A DNA stretch of 64,000 nucleotides from NCBI RefSeq assembly GCF_000001735.4, contig NC_003075.7:7937001-8001000 (forward strand). The letters run 5' to 3'. The stretch's first letter is position 1, and the number at the start of each line of letters is the position of its first letter. The notes under the pieces were generated by a model. It was not told the origin of the DNA and made no database searches. It saw only the letters and a program-made list of their open reading frames with translations. This document shows, piece after piece, positions 33,299-47,100 of this stretch. This DNA comes from Arabidopsis thaliana (lineage: Eukaryota > Streptophyta > Magnoliopsida > Brassicales > Brassicaceae). Both the position numbers and the translations under genes were made by a program.

Positions 33299-36200
33299 AT
33301 GGCCAAGAAAGGTATCCCAGAGTGGCTCAACAGTTCTCTCTGGTCCTCCTCTCCTCCCATCGACGATCGCCACCTCCGCAATCCTGCCGCCACTTCCATC
33401 ACCCCTCCATCTCCTCCGATCGTCGAGCGTCCTCCTTTTTCTTCCTCTCCCTCCGCGATTTCCACCGCACCAGCTCCTCCTCTTCCTGTTCGTCCTCCTT
33501 CCAAATCTGAGATTAACGATTTGCAGAATGGGAGTGGTAACGATGGTGCTGGAATTGAAACTCCCGCAGTTTCTTCTGTTGAAGATGTTTCTCGAAAAGC
33601 GCAGGTCGTGGCTGAGGTTAGTTGCTTAAAATCAACCTCATGCTCTATGCATTTTGATTGATTTCTCTTTGTGATATACTTACATCTTGATTTTTTCAGT
33701 TATCGAAGAAGGTGATAGACTTGAAGGAATTGAGGAAGATAGCTTCACAAGGTCTACCTGATGATGCTGGAATTCGATCCATTGTTTGGAAGGTAACGCC
33801 ATTCGCATAGTTTCAGTCTAGCTTATGGATCATTATTGTTACTGTGCTTTTAGTAATGCAAATCTATTTTGAGTTGTTGAATTTTCTTTGAACTTGCTTG
33901 TGGTTTTCATGAAATCCTTAAGAGTGTATGGAAATGGTACAATTTAAGCAAGATGAAGAAGATACAGTTTCTTCTCCGATTACTAATTGGTGTTCAAAAA
34001 AAAAAAAAAAAAAAGAATGCAATTTAAGCAAGATGAAGAAGATACAGTTTCTTCTCCGATTACTAATTCTGTCAGTTTATGCTTCATGCTGTTTTCTTGA
34101 ATTTGACAGCTTTTGTTGGATTATTTGTCACCGGATCGCTCTCTGTGGTCTTCTGAGTTAGCTAAGAAAAGGTCTCAGTACAAGCAATTCAAAGAGGAGC
34201 TTCTGATGAACCCTGTAAGTCCGTTTTGGTGATTTGATACTCCAACATTGTATTGATTGGTTTGTGAAGAGAGTTACACAATTGGCTTAATCGGCAGTCT
34301 CTTTTGATCACCCCTTCGGGATATTCCATCAAATTTCTGATTAGAGTGGATGCCATTCTTGTAAAGTAATAGCTAGCTAGATTGATCGATTAGACACAGT
34401 CGCATTTCTGTTAACCGGAGAGAAATGAGCAATGAAGTTAACATAGTGGCATACTGGCATGTCTGTTGCCAGTAGCTAAGGGTGTTATGATGAAAACGCA
34501 CTGCCAATAGAAAATGATGACTGTCATTAGGCGTTCTGCTAGCCTAGTAGAATTCGGTGATGGTGTCATGATGGTGTTATGATGGTTTTTATTTTATTTT
34601 ATTATTTTGATCCAGAAGCTTGTACGTATAACATCATGTCAGCTAAATGGTGTCATGCATTTGACTAAGAAGACTGATCTAGGGCCACTGGTCATGTGAT
34701 ACCTCCTAAAGGTCATATTAAAACATATAGTAGTTAATGATAAAGAATTCGGTCATTGTAGAGGTGCTTATGTAATCTGGATGATAATTCTTCCTTTTTT
34801 CATGTTCCGTTATTGTTTTCTGTTTAAAATTAACCTGGTTTCTATATATTTTTGTGGCTAGTTAGTCAGAAGTAACAAGGAAAATGGATAAATCAAAGGG
34901 CGGTGATAGTAATGATCCAAAAATCGAAAGCCCTGGTGCCCTTTCAAGGTCAGAGATTACTCATGAGGATCATCCCTTAAGTCTTGGAACAACAAGCTTA
35001 TGGAATAATTTTTTCAAGGTATTCAGATTTTGCAGTTTGAGATATCTACAAATATAATCATTTTTGTAAGAAATGACAAGGTTTAGTGTTATTAACTCCT
35101 TATTGAAATGTACACTTTTCCTGAAAGATTAGAAGGTTTATGGATTATGTAGCTGAGTTATATGATTCTCAGATGTTGGGATGTCATTGCTTAAGTTATA
35201 AATTTGATCTATACAGCTTTACTAACTATTCATGATTTGCGACTTCTCACTTAGTTCAACCTATCACTTAGTGTCTGATAAACAACTTTCCTGTGAATAT
35301 TTACCTTCAGTTCCTATGTGTTTGGATAGTTAAGGTTTGCTACAGTTAAATATTTGTATAGGGTGCCTTGTCAAAAGTGTGCAAAAATGCTTAGGCAGAC
35401 TGTTATCACAATGGTGTTTATTTCATATGCTTAGCATGACTCATTAGTGACGCATACGAATATGATCACTATGAAAAGATCCTTTTCTCTTCCTGTTTTA
35501 GTAAAGTAATTCCGTTTTTGTTGCATATAAAGCTGCAAAATGACCTTCCTGATTTCAACTTGATACTGTTCAGGACACAGAAGTTTTGGAACAAATAGAA
35601 CGCGATGTGATGCGTACTCATCCAGATATGCACTTTTTCTCTGGGGATTCAGCAGTTGCAAAATCTAATCAGGTTGGGTGTTGGTTTTGCTATAGTTTAA
35701 AGCCTTTGGGATGATTAAAACATCAGTATACTGATAGTTTTTCTTGTCTTTTTATACATGTTTTGCATGTCTAGGATGCTTTGAAGAACATTTTGACTAT
35801 TTTCGCAAAGTTGAATCCTGGCATCAGATATGTACAAGGGATGAATGAGATATTGGCACCTATTTTCTACATCTTCAAAAATGACCCGGATAAAGGAAAT
35901 GCAGTAAGTACTTGTCCTTGCTAATGTACCATTTTTTTCTTATTTTATTTGTACACATATTGTTCTACCTCTTTTAGTTCTTTTTGGGTAACACACCACT
36001 AGTTCTCCTCGTTTGCTTAACACTGGCATTTTAAGTTATGCAGGCATACGCTGAATCAGATGCATTTTTCTGTTTTGTTGAATTGATGAGTGGGTTTCGA
36101 GATAATTTCTGTCAACAACTAGATAACAGTGTTGTGGGTATACGTTACACTATAACAAGACTGTCGTTGCTCTTGAAGCATCATGATGAAGAACTTTGGC

Positions 36201-37055
36201 GTCATTTAGAAGTCACAACCAAAGTAAGATATTTCACACAACCTTGGCTGATGAGACGTCTTGCTATATTCATTAGTTATGTCTCTGTAGAATATTTTGC
36301 CAGTATGTATTGCTACTGGTTCAGAGCTATGTGTTGCATGAATGTTGTGCTGAAAAATTCTTAATCCACCTTAACTACTAGATTGATAACAACCAAAACT
36401 GTACCATCGCTTTCAAAATGTTTAAGTTTTCAAGTTTCTGTATTTCTGTTTAAATGTTTCAGCATTTTGACATTTGAGACCTGTGTCAATTTTCAGATAA
36501 ACCCGCAATTCTATGCATTCAGATGGATCACACTCCTATTGACTCAAGAATTCAATTTCGTGGAAAGCCTTCACATCTGGGACACACTCTTAAGCGACCC
36601 GGAAGGTCCTCAGGTAGTATTCAGCTTACTACTATTCAGCTTCTGTAAGTTGTGAACGAGATCAATTTCAAATGTTGCATTTTTATAAGTCATTAAACGT
36701 TCAAATACCTCTGAGCAGGTGGGTTTTAGGACAGTAAAACATATACACGTAGAGATTTGTATATGTTATAGTCCTAGAGATTGGTTTTGGTTTGCATCTT
36801 ACTGTAAAAAATTTAAATTAGCAGAATTGAGTTAACGGGCGCTTGTTATCTTGCGAGATATGAAAAAGCTTACAAGTGTAACTGAATTTTATTTTGCAGG
36901 AAACACTACTGCGGATATGCTGTGCAATGTTAATTCTAGTTCGAAGGCGTTTGCTTGCTGGAGATTTTACGTCGAACCTCAAACTTCTTCAGAACTATCC
37001 TCCTACAAACATCAGTCACATGCTCTATGTGGCAGACAAATTACGCACTAAATAA
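33299..37055 (+). CDS. TBC-domain Rab GTPase-activating protein (449 residues)
   Basis: Accelerates GTP hydrolysis on Rab/Ypt GTPases in membrane trafficking. Exons: 33299-33616, 33700-33792, 34110-34214, 34866-35018, 35574-35672, 35775-35903, 36044-36223, 36497-36613 and 36900-37055. Every exon is a multiple of three, so all introns are phase 0; the sum is 450 codons. The N-terminal 100 residues are Pro/Ser-rich and probably disordered. The TBC domain covers about residues 125-430: GLPDDAGIRSIVWKLLLDYL opens it, the arginine finger is Arg237 in IERDVMR, and the glutamine finger is Gln277 in YVQGMNEILAP. RWITLLLTQEF and the helix after it close the domain. It resembles TBC1D13-type proteins. 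No targeting signal. Matches At4g13730. Confidence 0.94.
33940..34068. repeat. 49-base direct duplication around an A tract in TBC intron 2
   Basis: Bases 33940-33988 and 34020-34068 are identical over 49 positions and exactly 80 bases apart. The 31 bases between them are mostly a run of A (33996-34014). It sits inside the intron between exons 2 and 3. Confidence 0.92.
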
Positions 37056-38036
37056 AAATCTTCAGGTTAATAATATTTCACTCCCTACTCCTTTATAAAA
37101 CTCTGCAACTTTCGTCTGTACATTATTGTGTAAGGTAATTTTAGCTGCATGAGAAAATCTCAGATCAAACTTTGCTTCAGTGTTAAAGACTATGATGTTT
37201 TTTGTGTGTAACAGAGTTATTAATAGAGAGAGGGTTTTAGGATCGGTCTTTCTTATATTTTTGCTTTGATCTATTCACGAAAGTTTCTTGGTTTGATTTG
37301 GTAAATTATTGATTAAAAATAACCGTAAAGCTTAATCAACAAGTAGTTGCTGATAAATATTTGTACAAAGTCAAAACTGTTTTTTCATTTTTTCTTTCCG
37401 TGAAGGAGAATTTACTTGCGAAGAAACAAAGAAATGAGATGTGGAACAATTTCACTAGTCTTATTCTTGATTATGATCCTTCTTTATCCATACTCTTATC
37501 TCTTCTTCCTCTTCGCTTCTTTTCTGGTTTGCTTTCTTCTTGCTGCTTATTATCTTCTTTTTGGAGAATTCTAAAACTGCGTCCAAGACTCACAAATGGA
37601 TCGGTGCGTTGCTCAATTTGGTACATGTTCATTGGTCGAATTCTCTGTTCGAAAACTTGCAATTTCTCATAATTTTCTAATACAATGTGACCTCTCTTTG
37701 TATTTTTATTTGTATTTTTTTGTATTCTTCTCATCTTATATTCTTATCTACGACATAGTCAACATTATAAAACTATGTATCAAATATTAATTTCAAAGTA
37801 ACTACACCATAATCCAGTTCTGTTAAACCCGTCCGTTTTGGTGATATAAAACAATAATTGTTTTTTGTCTCGAACCAATTCACTATATAAACATCATATA
37901 CCTCTTCAAGGGGGGTTACCAACCAAACAGCTTGACACGAAATTGTCTCGAACCAATGAACCCAAACAAAAATTGTCCTGGAAATCCGGATTTCCGGTTT
38001 ACTCAATTGAAACAAAAACCGGATAAACCTCACCCT

Positions 38037-38045
38037 AAACCCTAA
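38037..38045 (+). promoter_or_regulatory. Telo-box in the NO VEIN promoter
   Basis: AAACCCTAA within CACCCTAAACCCTAACCCTC, about 145 bases before the start codon and about 45 bases before the TATA box. Telo-boxes are frequent in promoters or leaders of plant genes active in dividing cells; activity here is inferred. Confidence 0.6.
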
Positions 38046-38086
38046 CCCTCCGAAACAAACAGAGAGACACAAACCCACTCTCAGCG

Positions 38087-38094
38087 TATATAAA
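38087..38094 (+). promoter_or_regulatory. TATA box of NO VEIN
   Basis: TATATAAA about 96 bases before the ATG at 38191, followed by a pyrimidine-rich leader (TTTCTTCTTCAACCC). Confidence 0.7.
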
Positions 38095-38190
38095 CAGAAC
38101 TCAAGACAGAGACGCTCTTAAACCCTTTCTTCTTCAACCCATACCGTTTTCTTTCTTCTTCTATTTTGTCACTTTTTTCCTCGCCGACGA

Positions 38191-41100
38191 ATGCAAGGGA
38201 ACCACGACGGTTCGTGGTCTCTACACCCCTCCACCAACAATGGAAGCGGCAGAGCCAACGGAAACATCAACATCAACACCGTTCCCGGTGGAGGATACCT
38301 TCCTCAGGCAAATCCTGTCTTTCCCAATTTCAATCAACCCATTAGATACCCAATTCCTCAGTTTCCGGCGAATTTTTACCGCCCTAATTTCCCTGACTTC
38401 TCTCTCGGAAACCCTAATTTCCAACCCCATCAAAATCTCAACTTCCTTCATCAACAAATCCCTCACCAATATGGCTCCGCTGCTAATCACTTCCTTCAAA
38501 ACCATAACCAAAACAGCTTCTCTTTCCCACCTCAATCTATACCTAATAATGATATCAGTATCTCTCAGAATCACGGAGCTTTCGAAAACTCTTCATTGAA
38601 ACGAAGACGACAAGAGGAGGTTGTACAAGTGACTGATGTGGTTCCAAAATCTAATTTTGCTTCCGGTGAGAGTGCTAATAACTCCTTCAGTGTATCTCTA
38701 CCGATCCCTATAGCAACTGATGATAGTGGTGTGTCTCGAGTCCATGGAGAGAAGTCATCTGGAAAACCCAAGCGCAAAGTTGATGTCTTGCGGATTGATA
38801 AGGCTGTTAACAAGACGCGTAAATTATTTGTTGCTGCTGGAGAGAGTGTTTCTTCGACTAGAGTGTCGAGAGCTGTTTTAGAAGAGCTTCAAGCTGATTC
38901 TTGGCGTTCCTTGGGTGTGCAAATGCAAGATGTTCCTTCTCTTCGTCAACTTATGGCCATTGAAGGCAAGGTAAGCGTTGAAATTATGTCTATATCCTGC
39001 AGAGCTTCTATGTTCACTGTCAATAGCGTATAGATATATCTTTTGATGTCTTGTAGATCAATGCATTTATTCACTGCTTCGTTGGGGCTAGAAGAATTGT
39101 GACCCTGCATGATTTGGAAGTGGCAATATGCCGGAACGAGTTTGTTGATTCTTTCGATGATCTGGAATTGGGACCTTTGCTGCAGCATCCACTGGTTTTG
39201 CTGTATTTTCCATCGATATCCAGTTCTACTGGACCAGTTAAGATCACTAGTGAGGAGATAATATCATTTCTTGATAGCTATCTGCACACTTATATGACAG
39301 AAGATGTTAAGCTCGATGAATTTCTGAATTTTGTTGCAAGTCAAAAGTCAGTTACAAGCAAGGAAAAGCTTGGTGTGCGTATTCAGAGCTTGCGGTATGA
39401 TATTGTTCTTTTTTGGATTATCTAAACTTGGTTATGAGTTAAATAATTTTGATATTACAGTAAGGTTGGTATTAATGTTGGATCTGGTTGTTCTTAGTAT
39501 GAACTGCATTAGCTGATTTTATGTGATTTAATGCATTTTTATAGGATGTATGTATCTTTCATTCTAGACGCGAAGAGACAAGAAGGTGAAACACTGAAAG
39601 TCTTACTGACTGAGCTGCATCAGAAGTATCACATCCCCTCATCAAAGAAACAACAGCGAGATAAATCTCTAACTGTCTCTGAGCGAGCTGACTCATTTGC
39701 TTTACATCATAAGGATTATTGTGGCAAGCATATAAGATTTGATTCTTCAAGCTCAGATGAAAATGATAATGTTTATGAGGTTAGAAATCTTAATAGTTCT
39801 GACCATATCAATAGTTGTCCATATCCATCTGTTGCGGAAGAGATGAAGCGTCTTGGGGGCTCCAATAAGAAAAGGAAGGGTGAAAGACGTAATCATGAAA
39901 AATCTGATTCCTCCAAACTGCTTAGAAAATCCCCCTCTAAATTACAAGGACATGCGAAACAAGAGATACCTAAATTGGCTGATGATTCTGAAGCTAAGAA
40001 GGTTTTCAGTGTCGATGAGGCTGATTTTACACTTTCTGAAGGAGATTTAAGATTGTTCATTTCAACTTGGAAGGACACATGTAAAGAGCTAAGCATTTCA
40101 ACGGTAAGTTCATGTTGAGATTGTATGACTGTTTTAATCTGAGAGTGAATTATCTTAAGTGAGGTGTGAGGGGGCTTCATGTTTGTTTATTTTCTAATAC
40201 TCTCTTTTATTATTGTAGTTTGTCGAGAAAATGTTGTCTTTTTACAACTTGGGGGGCTCTGAAGGAAGAGCTCAGATTAAAAGAGCTAAAGCGATGTCAT
40301 CATTTCCGTTTGTTGGATTACTAAATGTCGCTGTGAGTGGTCATACTACTTTTGTTTAAAGTGTTTTGCATTTTTCTTGTTTTCTTGCTTTCATTAATTC
40401 AATTGAAGAATTTTGTCAAAAATCTCTGTTAATGCCTCCTATTTACTTTTGTTCATGCCATTCACATTAAGTGTACTTGGAGGTCAAATCCTCCTAATCT
40501 GACGTCTTTTTTTTCTTTGCAACACTTGTTTTTTCTCTCTCTGTGAAATAGCTGTTTTCTGGTATCTCCTAATTTGGATAGAACAGATGGATGTTTGGTT
40601 ACTACTTTTTTTTTTTAATCCATCAAATGTTTATGAAAAATAACTGCACATATATTTTCAAAGTGAAGGATGCGAGATTACGTTTGCTATATATTTACAT
40701 CCATACTCATTTTTTGCTTCACCTTTCCGTTTTTACTTTTTTTTTCTTTACCCATTTTTTTCCCCTCTTATTTTGCTTTGTGTTGCTTTTCCCAGTTTGA
40801 AAAGATTTTTTGTAGTTTCACCGTGTAACACAGGCTCACTATTTTCTATGATATCTCCTTTTAAATTCTGAAGAAATGCTGAATTTAAAAGTTAGACGAT
40901 TTTCACTCATACTTTTACAGTGTTTTAAGTTGTTGCTCTTGTTGTTTTTCTATCTCTGCTCTTGAACTAAGACTTAGCACCCAGTTGCAAAGTCTTGGAG
41001 TTGAGCTCAGCAAATGTGGAAACTTCCCTAGTTCGGCTTTGCTCTTTGATACATCACAATGTCACTGAGGCAAGCTGGATAAGGACAAAAATACTACAGA

Positions 41101-44100
41101 CTGTGGATCATTCAAAACTCGTGCCCCTTGTCACCTCCAGACCCCCACTTATTAAATTAATTAATGGAAACCTTCCAACATCTCATGTTGCAGATGTTGC
41201 TATTATGAAAATTCCTTTGTTATTCCTGTTTACACCTGAAATTTAACATTGCATTTGTAGCATCTCAATTTTTTTACCTGGTTCTGTGTCTTGTGCAAAA
41301 ATCTTGTTGTTCAATGTTTGAGAAGTGTCTGCATTGTCGTTATTCGATTCTCTTTATTTATTCCTGGCAATCAGAAGAAAATAAAACCACAACAGTGCAA
41401 GAGTCTCTTAGGTGCAGTGGGAAATTTGTTTCAGGCAATAGCATCTCGTGTTTCTTATTTATGATCAATTCATTTCATTTACTTTGCTGATTGAAAAATT
41501 TGCACATGTTTGCTGTGATTGAGTAGTAACTTTATTTTACCCCTTCTATTCAGGAGTTTCTTTATGGACTTTGTTTACTTCGTTTTTTAATTTGGTTTGT
41601 TTACTATAATAAAGAAATATGATGCATTTTCAAATGTAGGATATAGATTAGAAAATTGAAATGTGTTACACCTTGTTTGGCGAAAGAGTGCTGTTTTGTG
41701 TTGTTCTGAAAGGCTATACCTTTTTATTTACGTTGAGCAAAAAAAAAGTGAAAATATTCTCTGTTAAATTGAAAGCTAACTTGCCCTGGAAGCATTTCAT
41801 ATTATGTTTAATTGTAATAATAAATATATGAACAAAAAGAAATATTGATATTCTCTCATTTGCTTGCATGGATTGGGTTCTAACTTGCTTACAGATGAGC
41901 TTCCTATACCCATTGTCTCTTATTTTTGCTTTATTGTTTTTCTTCCTATGCTACATTTGCAGGTAACTTCATTAAGACGTGGTATGTGGGATAGCATATA
42001 TGATAATTTTCAAATGACAAGCCTAAGTGATACGACTAATACAGGCTCAGGAAATCAAGTTGGTGAAATTAACCCAATTGAAAACAGTGAGTTAAGCAAG
42101 ACTCAGCATGTTATGCCTCCTACACACTGTGAGTATATTTATGTTCTCTATCTTCATTTGTTGCTCTCTGCATGTGAATTTCGGTAATTGTTGTTTTAAA
42201 CACTTATTCAAACTATGGTCAAGCTACAAAGTAGCATCATGACAAGTACATTATTTATCCAAGTTATACGATCTAAAGGAACTATAATAGAATGGGAACT
42301 GTTTTCTTGGAATGCATTATCTAACAAGTTTCTATGGTAGTCTTTTGGTACTACTCTTATCTCTCTAGCACTTTGCAATCTGATCAATTTGATCTATTAG
42401 GTAACACTGTCGAAGAAATTATTAGAAGGCTTTCCTTGTATTTTGAGCATGATCTTTCTGGAGCGAAGCACATTGGTATCTTTAGGAAGCTACAGACTTG
42501 CGAGAATTTGTTGGCAGAGCAATTTCAAGTACAGGATTTTGAGTCTCTTGGTTGGGGTGGGTTTTTTGCTTTCTTGGAAAAACATATGTTACTGCTACCA
42601 ACACAACTTCAAAGGTTTCTATCTAGAGAATTACAGGAAGAGTTTCCTCTGGAGGTCCACGTGAATGAGAATCTGTTGACTCTTCTGCTTTCGCAAGCTT
42701 CTGAATTTTCAAGTGATAAAGTACTATCTAGACAAACATTAGCTCGACTGGTTGCAGAACAATTTCCATCAATCAGTTTCAAGGTTGTCGGAAGAGATTC
42801 AGAGGAAAATTTCTCTGAAATCATTGGTAAGAAGAAGTCTTCTTCTAAATGTGTCCTCTTTTCTGCAACATTGTTGGGAGCTGAAAACTCTTTGACAAGT
42901 AAATATCTGGAAGAATCCCTGACAGTGGGAAATGATACTGAAGCAAGAAGCACCACTCTTAATGCTGTTGCATCCAAAGAGGTTTTAGATGTTTTGCTTA
43001 GGGTTCCGTTGTTGTCAGACTTGAATTCATGGTGTCACTGGGATCTTAGGTATGCTCCACAGTTTGGTCCTCTTATGGGCTGTTTAAATGAGATTAATTC
43101 AACAGATCTGTTGTGTCTAGTGACAAGGGATGGTAAGATTATCAGAGCAGATCCTTCTGCAACAGCAGATTCATTCTTAGAGGCTGCTCTTCAAGGATCT
43201 GCTTACCGTACTGCTGCACAGTTGTTGTCATTGATATCATTGAATGGAAGAACACATCTACCATTTTCCCTTCTAAAATGCTATGCAAAACGTGCATTTG
43301 AAGTTTTTTTTTATAACTATTCCGAGGAGATGGAGCTAAATGATAGGAATTCTCTTGTGCAAATGCATGGGCCAGAAAAGCTCAGCACTTCTTTTGACAA
43401 AGTGATAGTTGTAGGAGAGAAAGCTAAAGTGGCTAAACGTGACTATGCTGCCTCTAAGTTTCTTCTTGATTGTCTGGGCTATCTACCTGGGGAGTTTCGC
43501 AGTTTAGTTGTTGATATCTTGCTACCAGGACTACGTTCTGTTGTTAAAGATGCTCCTACAAGAGTTTTGTCTGCATGCGAGCAAACAGAGCAACGCATCA
43601 TGCTGCATGATGCCGGATTGCTGCTAGGCATTGTTGAGTGGATTAGTGATTACCATAAGTTTTGCTCATCATGTTCTCCAAACTCTTCAATAGTGGAGAA
43701 TGCTTCGTCCAACTTAGATTCTGGCGCAGGTTTTGTGCAAAACGAATTGGAGGACCCAGTTCAGACCAAACAAAGATGCATGATCGTATCAGAGAAGTCG
43801 TGCGAATACAAAGAAGAACCTCATGAATCTTGTCACACTTTTGGTGGTTCAGGGATTTTATGTGATTCTGTTGGGGAGGCTTTCACCCAGACTGCACCTG
43901 AATTTTATGATAATCGAGCCTCTGTTATTGATTCAATCAGACGGGATGAGTTTGGGTTGGATTTAACTTCTTCTGGTTCTGAGATGAGTATGCTGCAGAA
44001 ACAACATGCTCGGTTAGGAAGAGCACTTCAGTGTTTGTCCCAAGAACTGTATTCTCAAGATTCACACTTCATTCTTGAACTTGTGAGCACTCTTACCTTC

Positions 44101-47100
44101 TTCTTTCTTTGTTCATAATCTTCTTACAACCATGTTAATTGGGTTCGCTTGAATAAATATCTTGAATAAATATCTGGTGCAACCTTATGCATATGTGTGT
44201 ATCATAAGGCCGAGTTCTACTCTGCCTAAGATGATTAGTAGTTCAGCAATACCTATATGCTGTCAACTTGTAGATGAACCTGTTATCATTGTTCTTGTAA
44301 TTGTAAGGGTTAATGAGTATTAAAATGTTTGGTAGCCATGTAAGGGGCAATATCGTAGGTTGTTAGATGTCTCTTTATACCATTTCTGTGAACAGGAGGA
44401 GGTTTAGTGGACATTCCATTTTGTCATCCTCTTACTCTCTTGCTATTGTTGCTTCAGGTTCAAAATGCTGATGACAATAAATACCCTGAACACGTGGAAC
44501 CCACACTCACATTCATTCTTCAAAAGACCGGGATTGTTGTTTTAAACAACGAGTGTGGCTTCATGCCTGAGAACATTCGGGCCCTGTGTGATGTTGGTCA
44601 ATCCACAAAGAAAGGATCTGGTGGATACATAGGGAAGAAAGGAATTGGCTTCAAGTCAGTGTTTCGGGTATGTACAACCCAAGCTTTAATGAGTTTAGGA
44701 TTATAGTATGTTAAGCTAAGAATAGGCCTTGGAATTTCTTTCTATTCCAAAACATTCTCTAGAGACATGCCAGCTTGAAAGGCTTATATGAACTTTAAGC
44801 TCAATTGTTAGACGAATTATAGCAAATTCTTTCTCAAATAATCCCTTGTAACGCTTTTGCTTGGGTCCACTTTCCAGGTTTCTGATGCTCCTGAGATCCA
44901 CTCAAATGGTTTCCATTTCAAGTTTGATATAAGTGAGGGTCAGATTGGATATATTTTACCGACTGTTGTGCCTCCTCATGATATTGAATCGCTTAGCAGC
45001 ATGTTATCTGGCCGTGCTTTACACCTGAAGGATGCAGGATGGAACACTTGCATTACACTTCCTTTCAGAGCCATTGATTCCGAAAGAACAACAGTGAATC
45101 ACATTGAACCTATGTTTTCAGACCTTCACCCTTCTTTATTACTCTTCCTACATCGCCTCCAGTGCATAGTATACAGAAACGTGCTTGACGATTCTCTCTT
45201 GGTCATGAGGAAAGAGGTTGTGAGCAAGAATATCGTAAAGGTTTCATGTGGGGAAAATAGCATGACATGGTTTGTGGCATCAGAGAAATTAAAGGCTACC
45301 AATCTTCGTGATGATGTTCAGACAACAGAAATTTCCATAGGATTCACTCTTGACATGCTGGAAGATGGAACTTACAGATCATGTATGATTCAAGAACCTG
45401 TTTTTGCTTTTCTTCCTCTAAGAACTTATGGTTTGAAATTTATTATACAAGGGGATTTCATTCTTACATCATCAAGGGAGGATGTTGATGAGGATAGTCC
45501 TTGGAACCAGTGGCTGTTGTCAGAATTTCCGGGTTTGTTTGTGGATGCGTTAAGGTCCTTTTGCAGTCTTCCTTCTTTCACCCAGAATCTGGGTAAAGGT
45601 GTCTCCTCATACATGCAGCTTGTACCTCTCGTCGGGGAAGTGCATGGGTTCTTTTCTTCTCTCCCTCGTTCTATTATATCTAGATTGAGAACAACCAATT
45701 GCTTGCTGCTTGAGGGAGACGGTGAAGAATGGGTTCCTCCTTGCAAGGTTTTAAGAAACTGGAATGAAAAGATTAGGGTTCTTCTTAAGGATGGATTGCT
45801 TCAGGAGCATCTTGCTTTGGGCTTTTTGGACAAAGATATAGTTTTGTCAGATTCCCTGTCAAGGGCACTCGGCATTGAAGACTATGGACCGAAGACTTTG
45901 GTGCAAATTCTTTCTTCATTGAGTCACAAGAATGGTTGTCTACAATCAATGGGCTTTACATGGTTATCGTCTATTCTTACTGAACTTTACCTACTATTCC
46001 GTTCTTCTGGGCATGGTAATGTAGAGTTAGGTATAGATAAGAGTCTTATAGATGACCTTCACAAGATCCCATTTATTCCCCTCTCAAATGGTAAGTTCAC
46101 CTCTTTAGATGAAGGCGCAGTGTGGTTGCACCATGACACCACTGGGTTAGATCTTGGTGATGTATTTGAAGCATTTCCTGTGTTATATGGAAATCTCCGA
46201 ACCATTGATCATTCCCTTCTTTTGGCGTCTTCTGTTGATGAAAAATCCTCTGTGGATGACCTTGTAAACATGCTTTGTGCAATTGGCGTTCAAAAGCTGT
46301 CAGCACATGAAATCGTTAAAGCTCATATATTACCAGCCTTTGAGGCAAGGAGTACAGGTGCAGTGGACGGTTTAATGGTTGATTACTTATGCTTTGTGAT
46401 GACACATCTACGATCTGGCTGTCATATTTGTCTGAAGGAGAGGAAGTACATTATTTCTGAGTTGAGAAGCAAAGCTCTGGTATTATCAAATTATGGGTTG
46501 AAACAGCTAGGTGAAGGGTCAATTCATTTCGGTGAAGAATATGGAAACCAGGTCAACATGAAGAAGCTTACCAAAAACTTGGATATATCATGGCATGTGG
46601 TTGATGGTACCTACTTGAAACATCCAGCATCAAAATTTTATGCATGCGGATTGAAGGAGTGGCGGGAATTTTTTCAAGAGATTGGAATAGCTGATTTTGT
46701 TCAAGTAGTTCAAGTTGAAAAGAGCATTGCTGAATTCTATTCTGTTTCACACTGTGAAAAGTATGATATCAACTTGTTATCTCCTGATTTAACTGTTAAA
46801 GACTGGGAATCCCCGGAACTAGTTGATCTCTTGTCTCTCTTGCACAAAAGTAATGGCCGTAAAGGTTGCAAGTATCTTTTGGAAGTCCTTGATAGACTGT
46901 GGGACGATTGTTACTATGACAAAACAACTGTTAACTATAACTCGGGTACGCATGGTATCATCAGATCATCAGAATCTTCATTTATGAGGGTAATTTGTGA
47001 TTCTCTATGGATAGTTTCAAGCATGGACAGCAAATTGCATCTTTCAAAAGACCTCTATCATGATTGTGATGATGTGCAGTCAATACTTGGCATGAATGCT

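Larger units (their letters stand above)
37056..38190. other. Spacer between TBC gene and NO VEIN, 1.1 kb
   Basis: Left part is TBC 3' sequence; right part is the NO VEIN promoter with a telo-box and TATA box. An overlapping pair of open frames at 37361-37672 (plus) and 37471-37734 (minus, very Lys/Arg/Glu-rich) is unsupported by any motif. Confidence 0.5.

Noticed and set aside
33066..33629. 187-codon plus-strand frame overlapping TBC exon 1, and an antisense 119-codon frame
   Set aside because: Out of frame with the well supported TBC protein; proline-rich exon 1 gives long open frames in other phases.
37471..37734. Minus-strand 87-codon Lys/Arg/Glu-rich frame between the TBC gene and NO VEIN
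   Set aside because: Overlaps another open frame on the opposite strand, has biased composition and no motif; insufficient to call a gene.
38221..38599. Alternative frames over NO VEIN exon 1 on both strands
   Set aside because: The annotated frame continues through all thirteen exons and sums to the known protein length.
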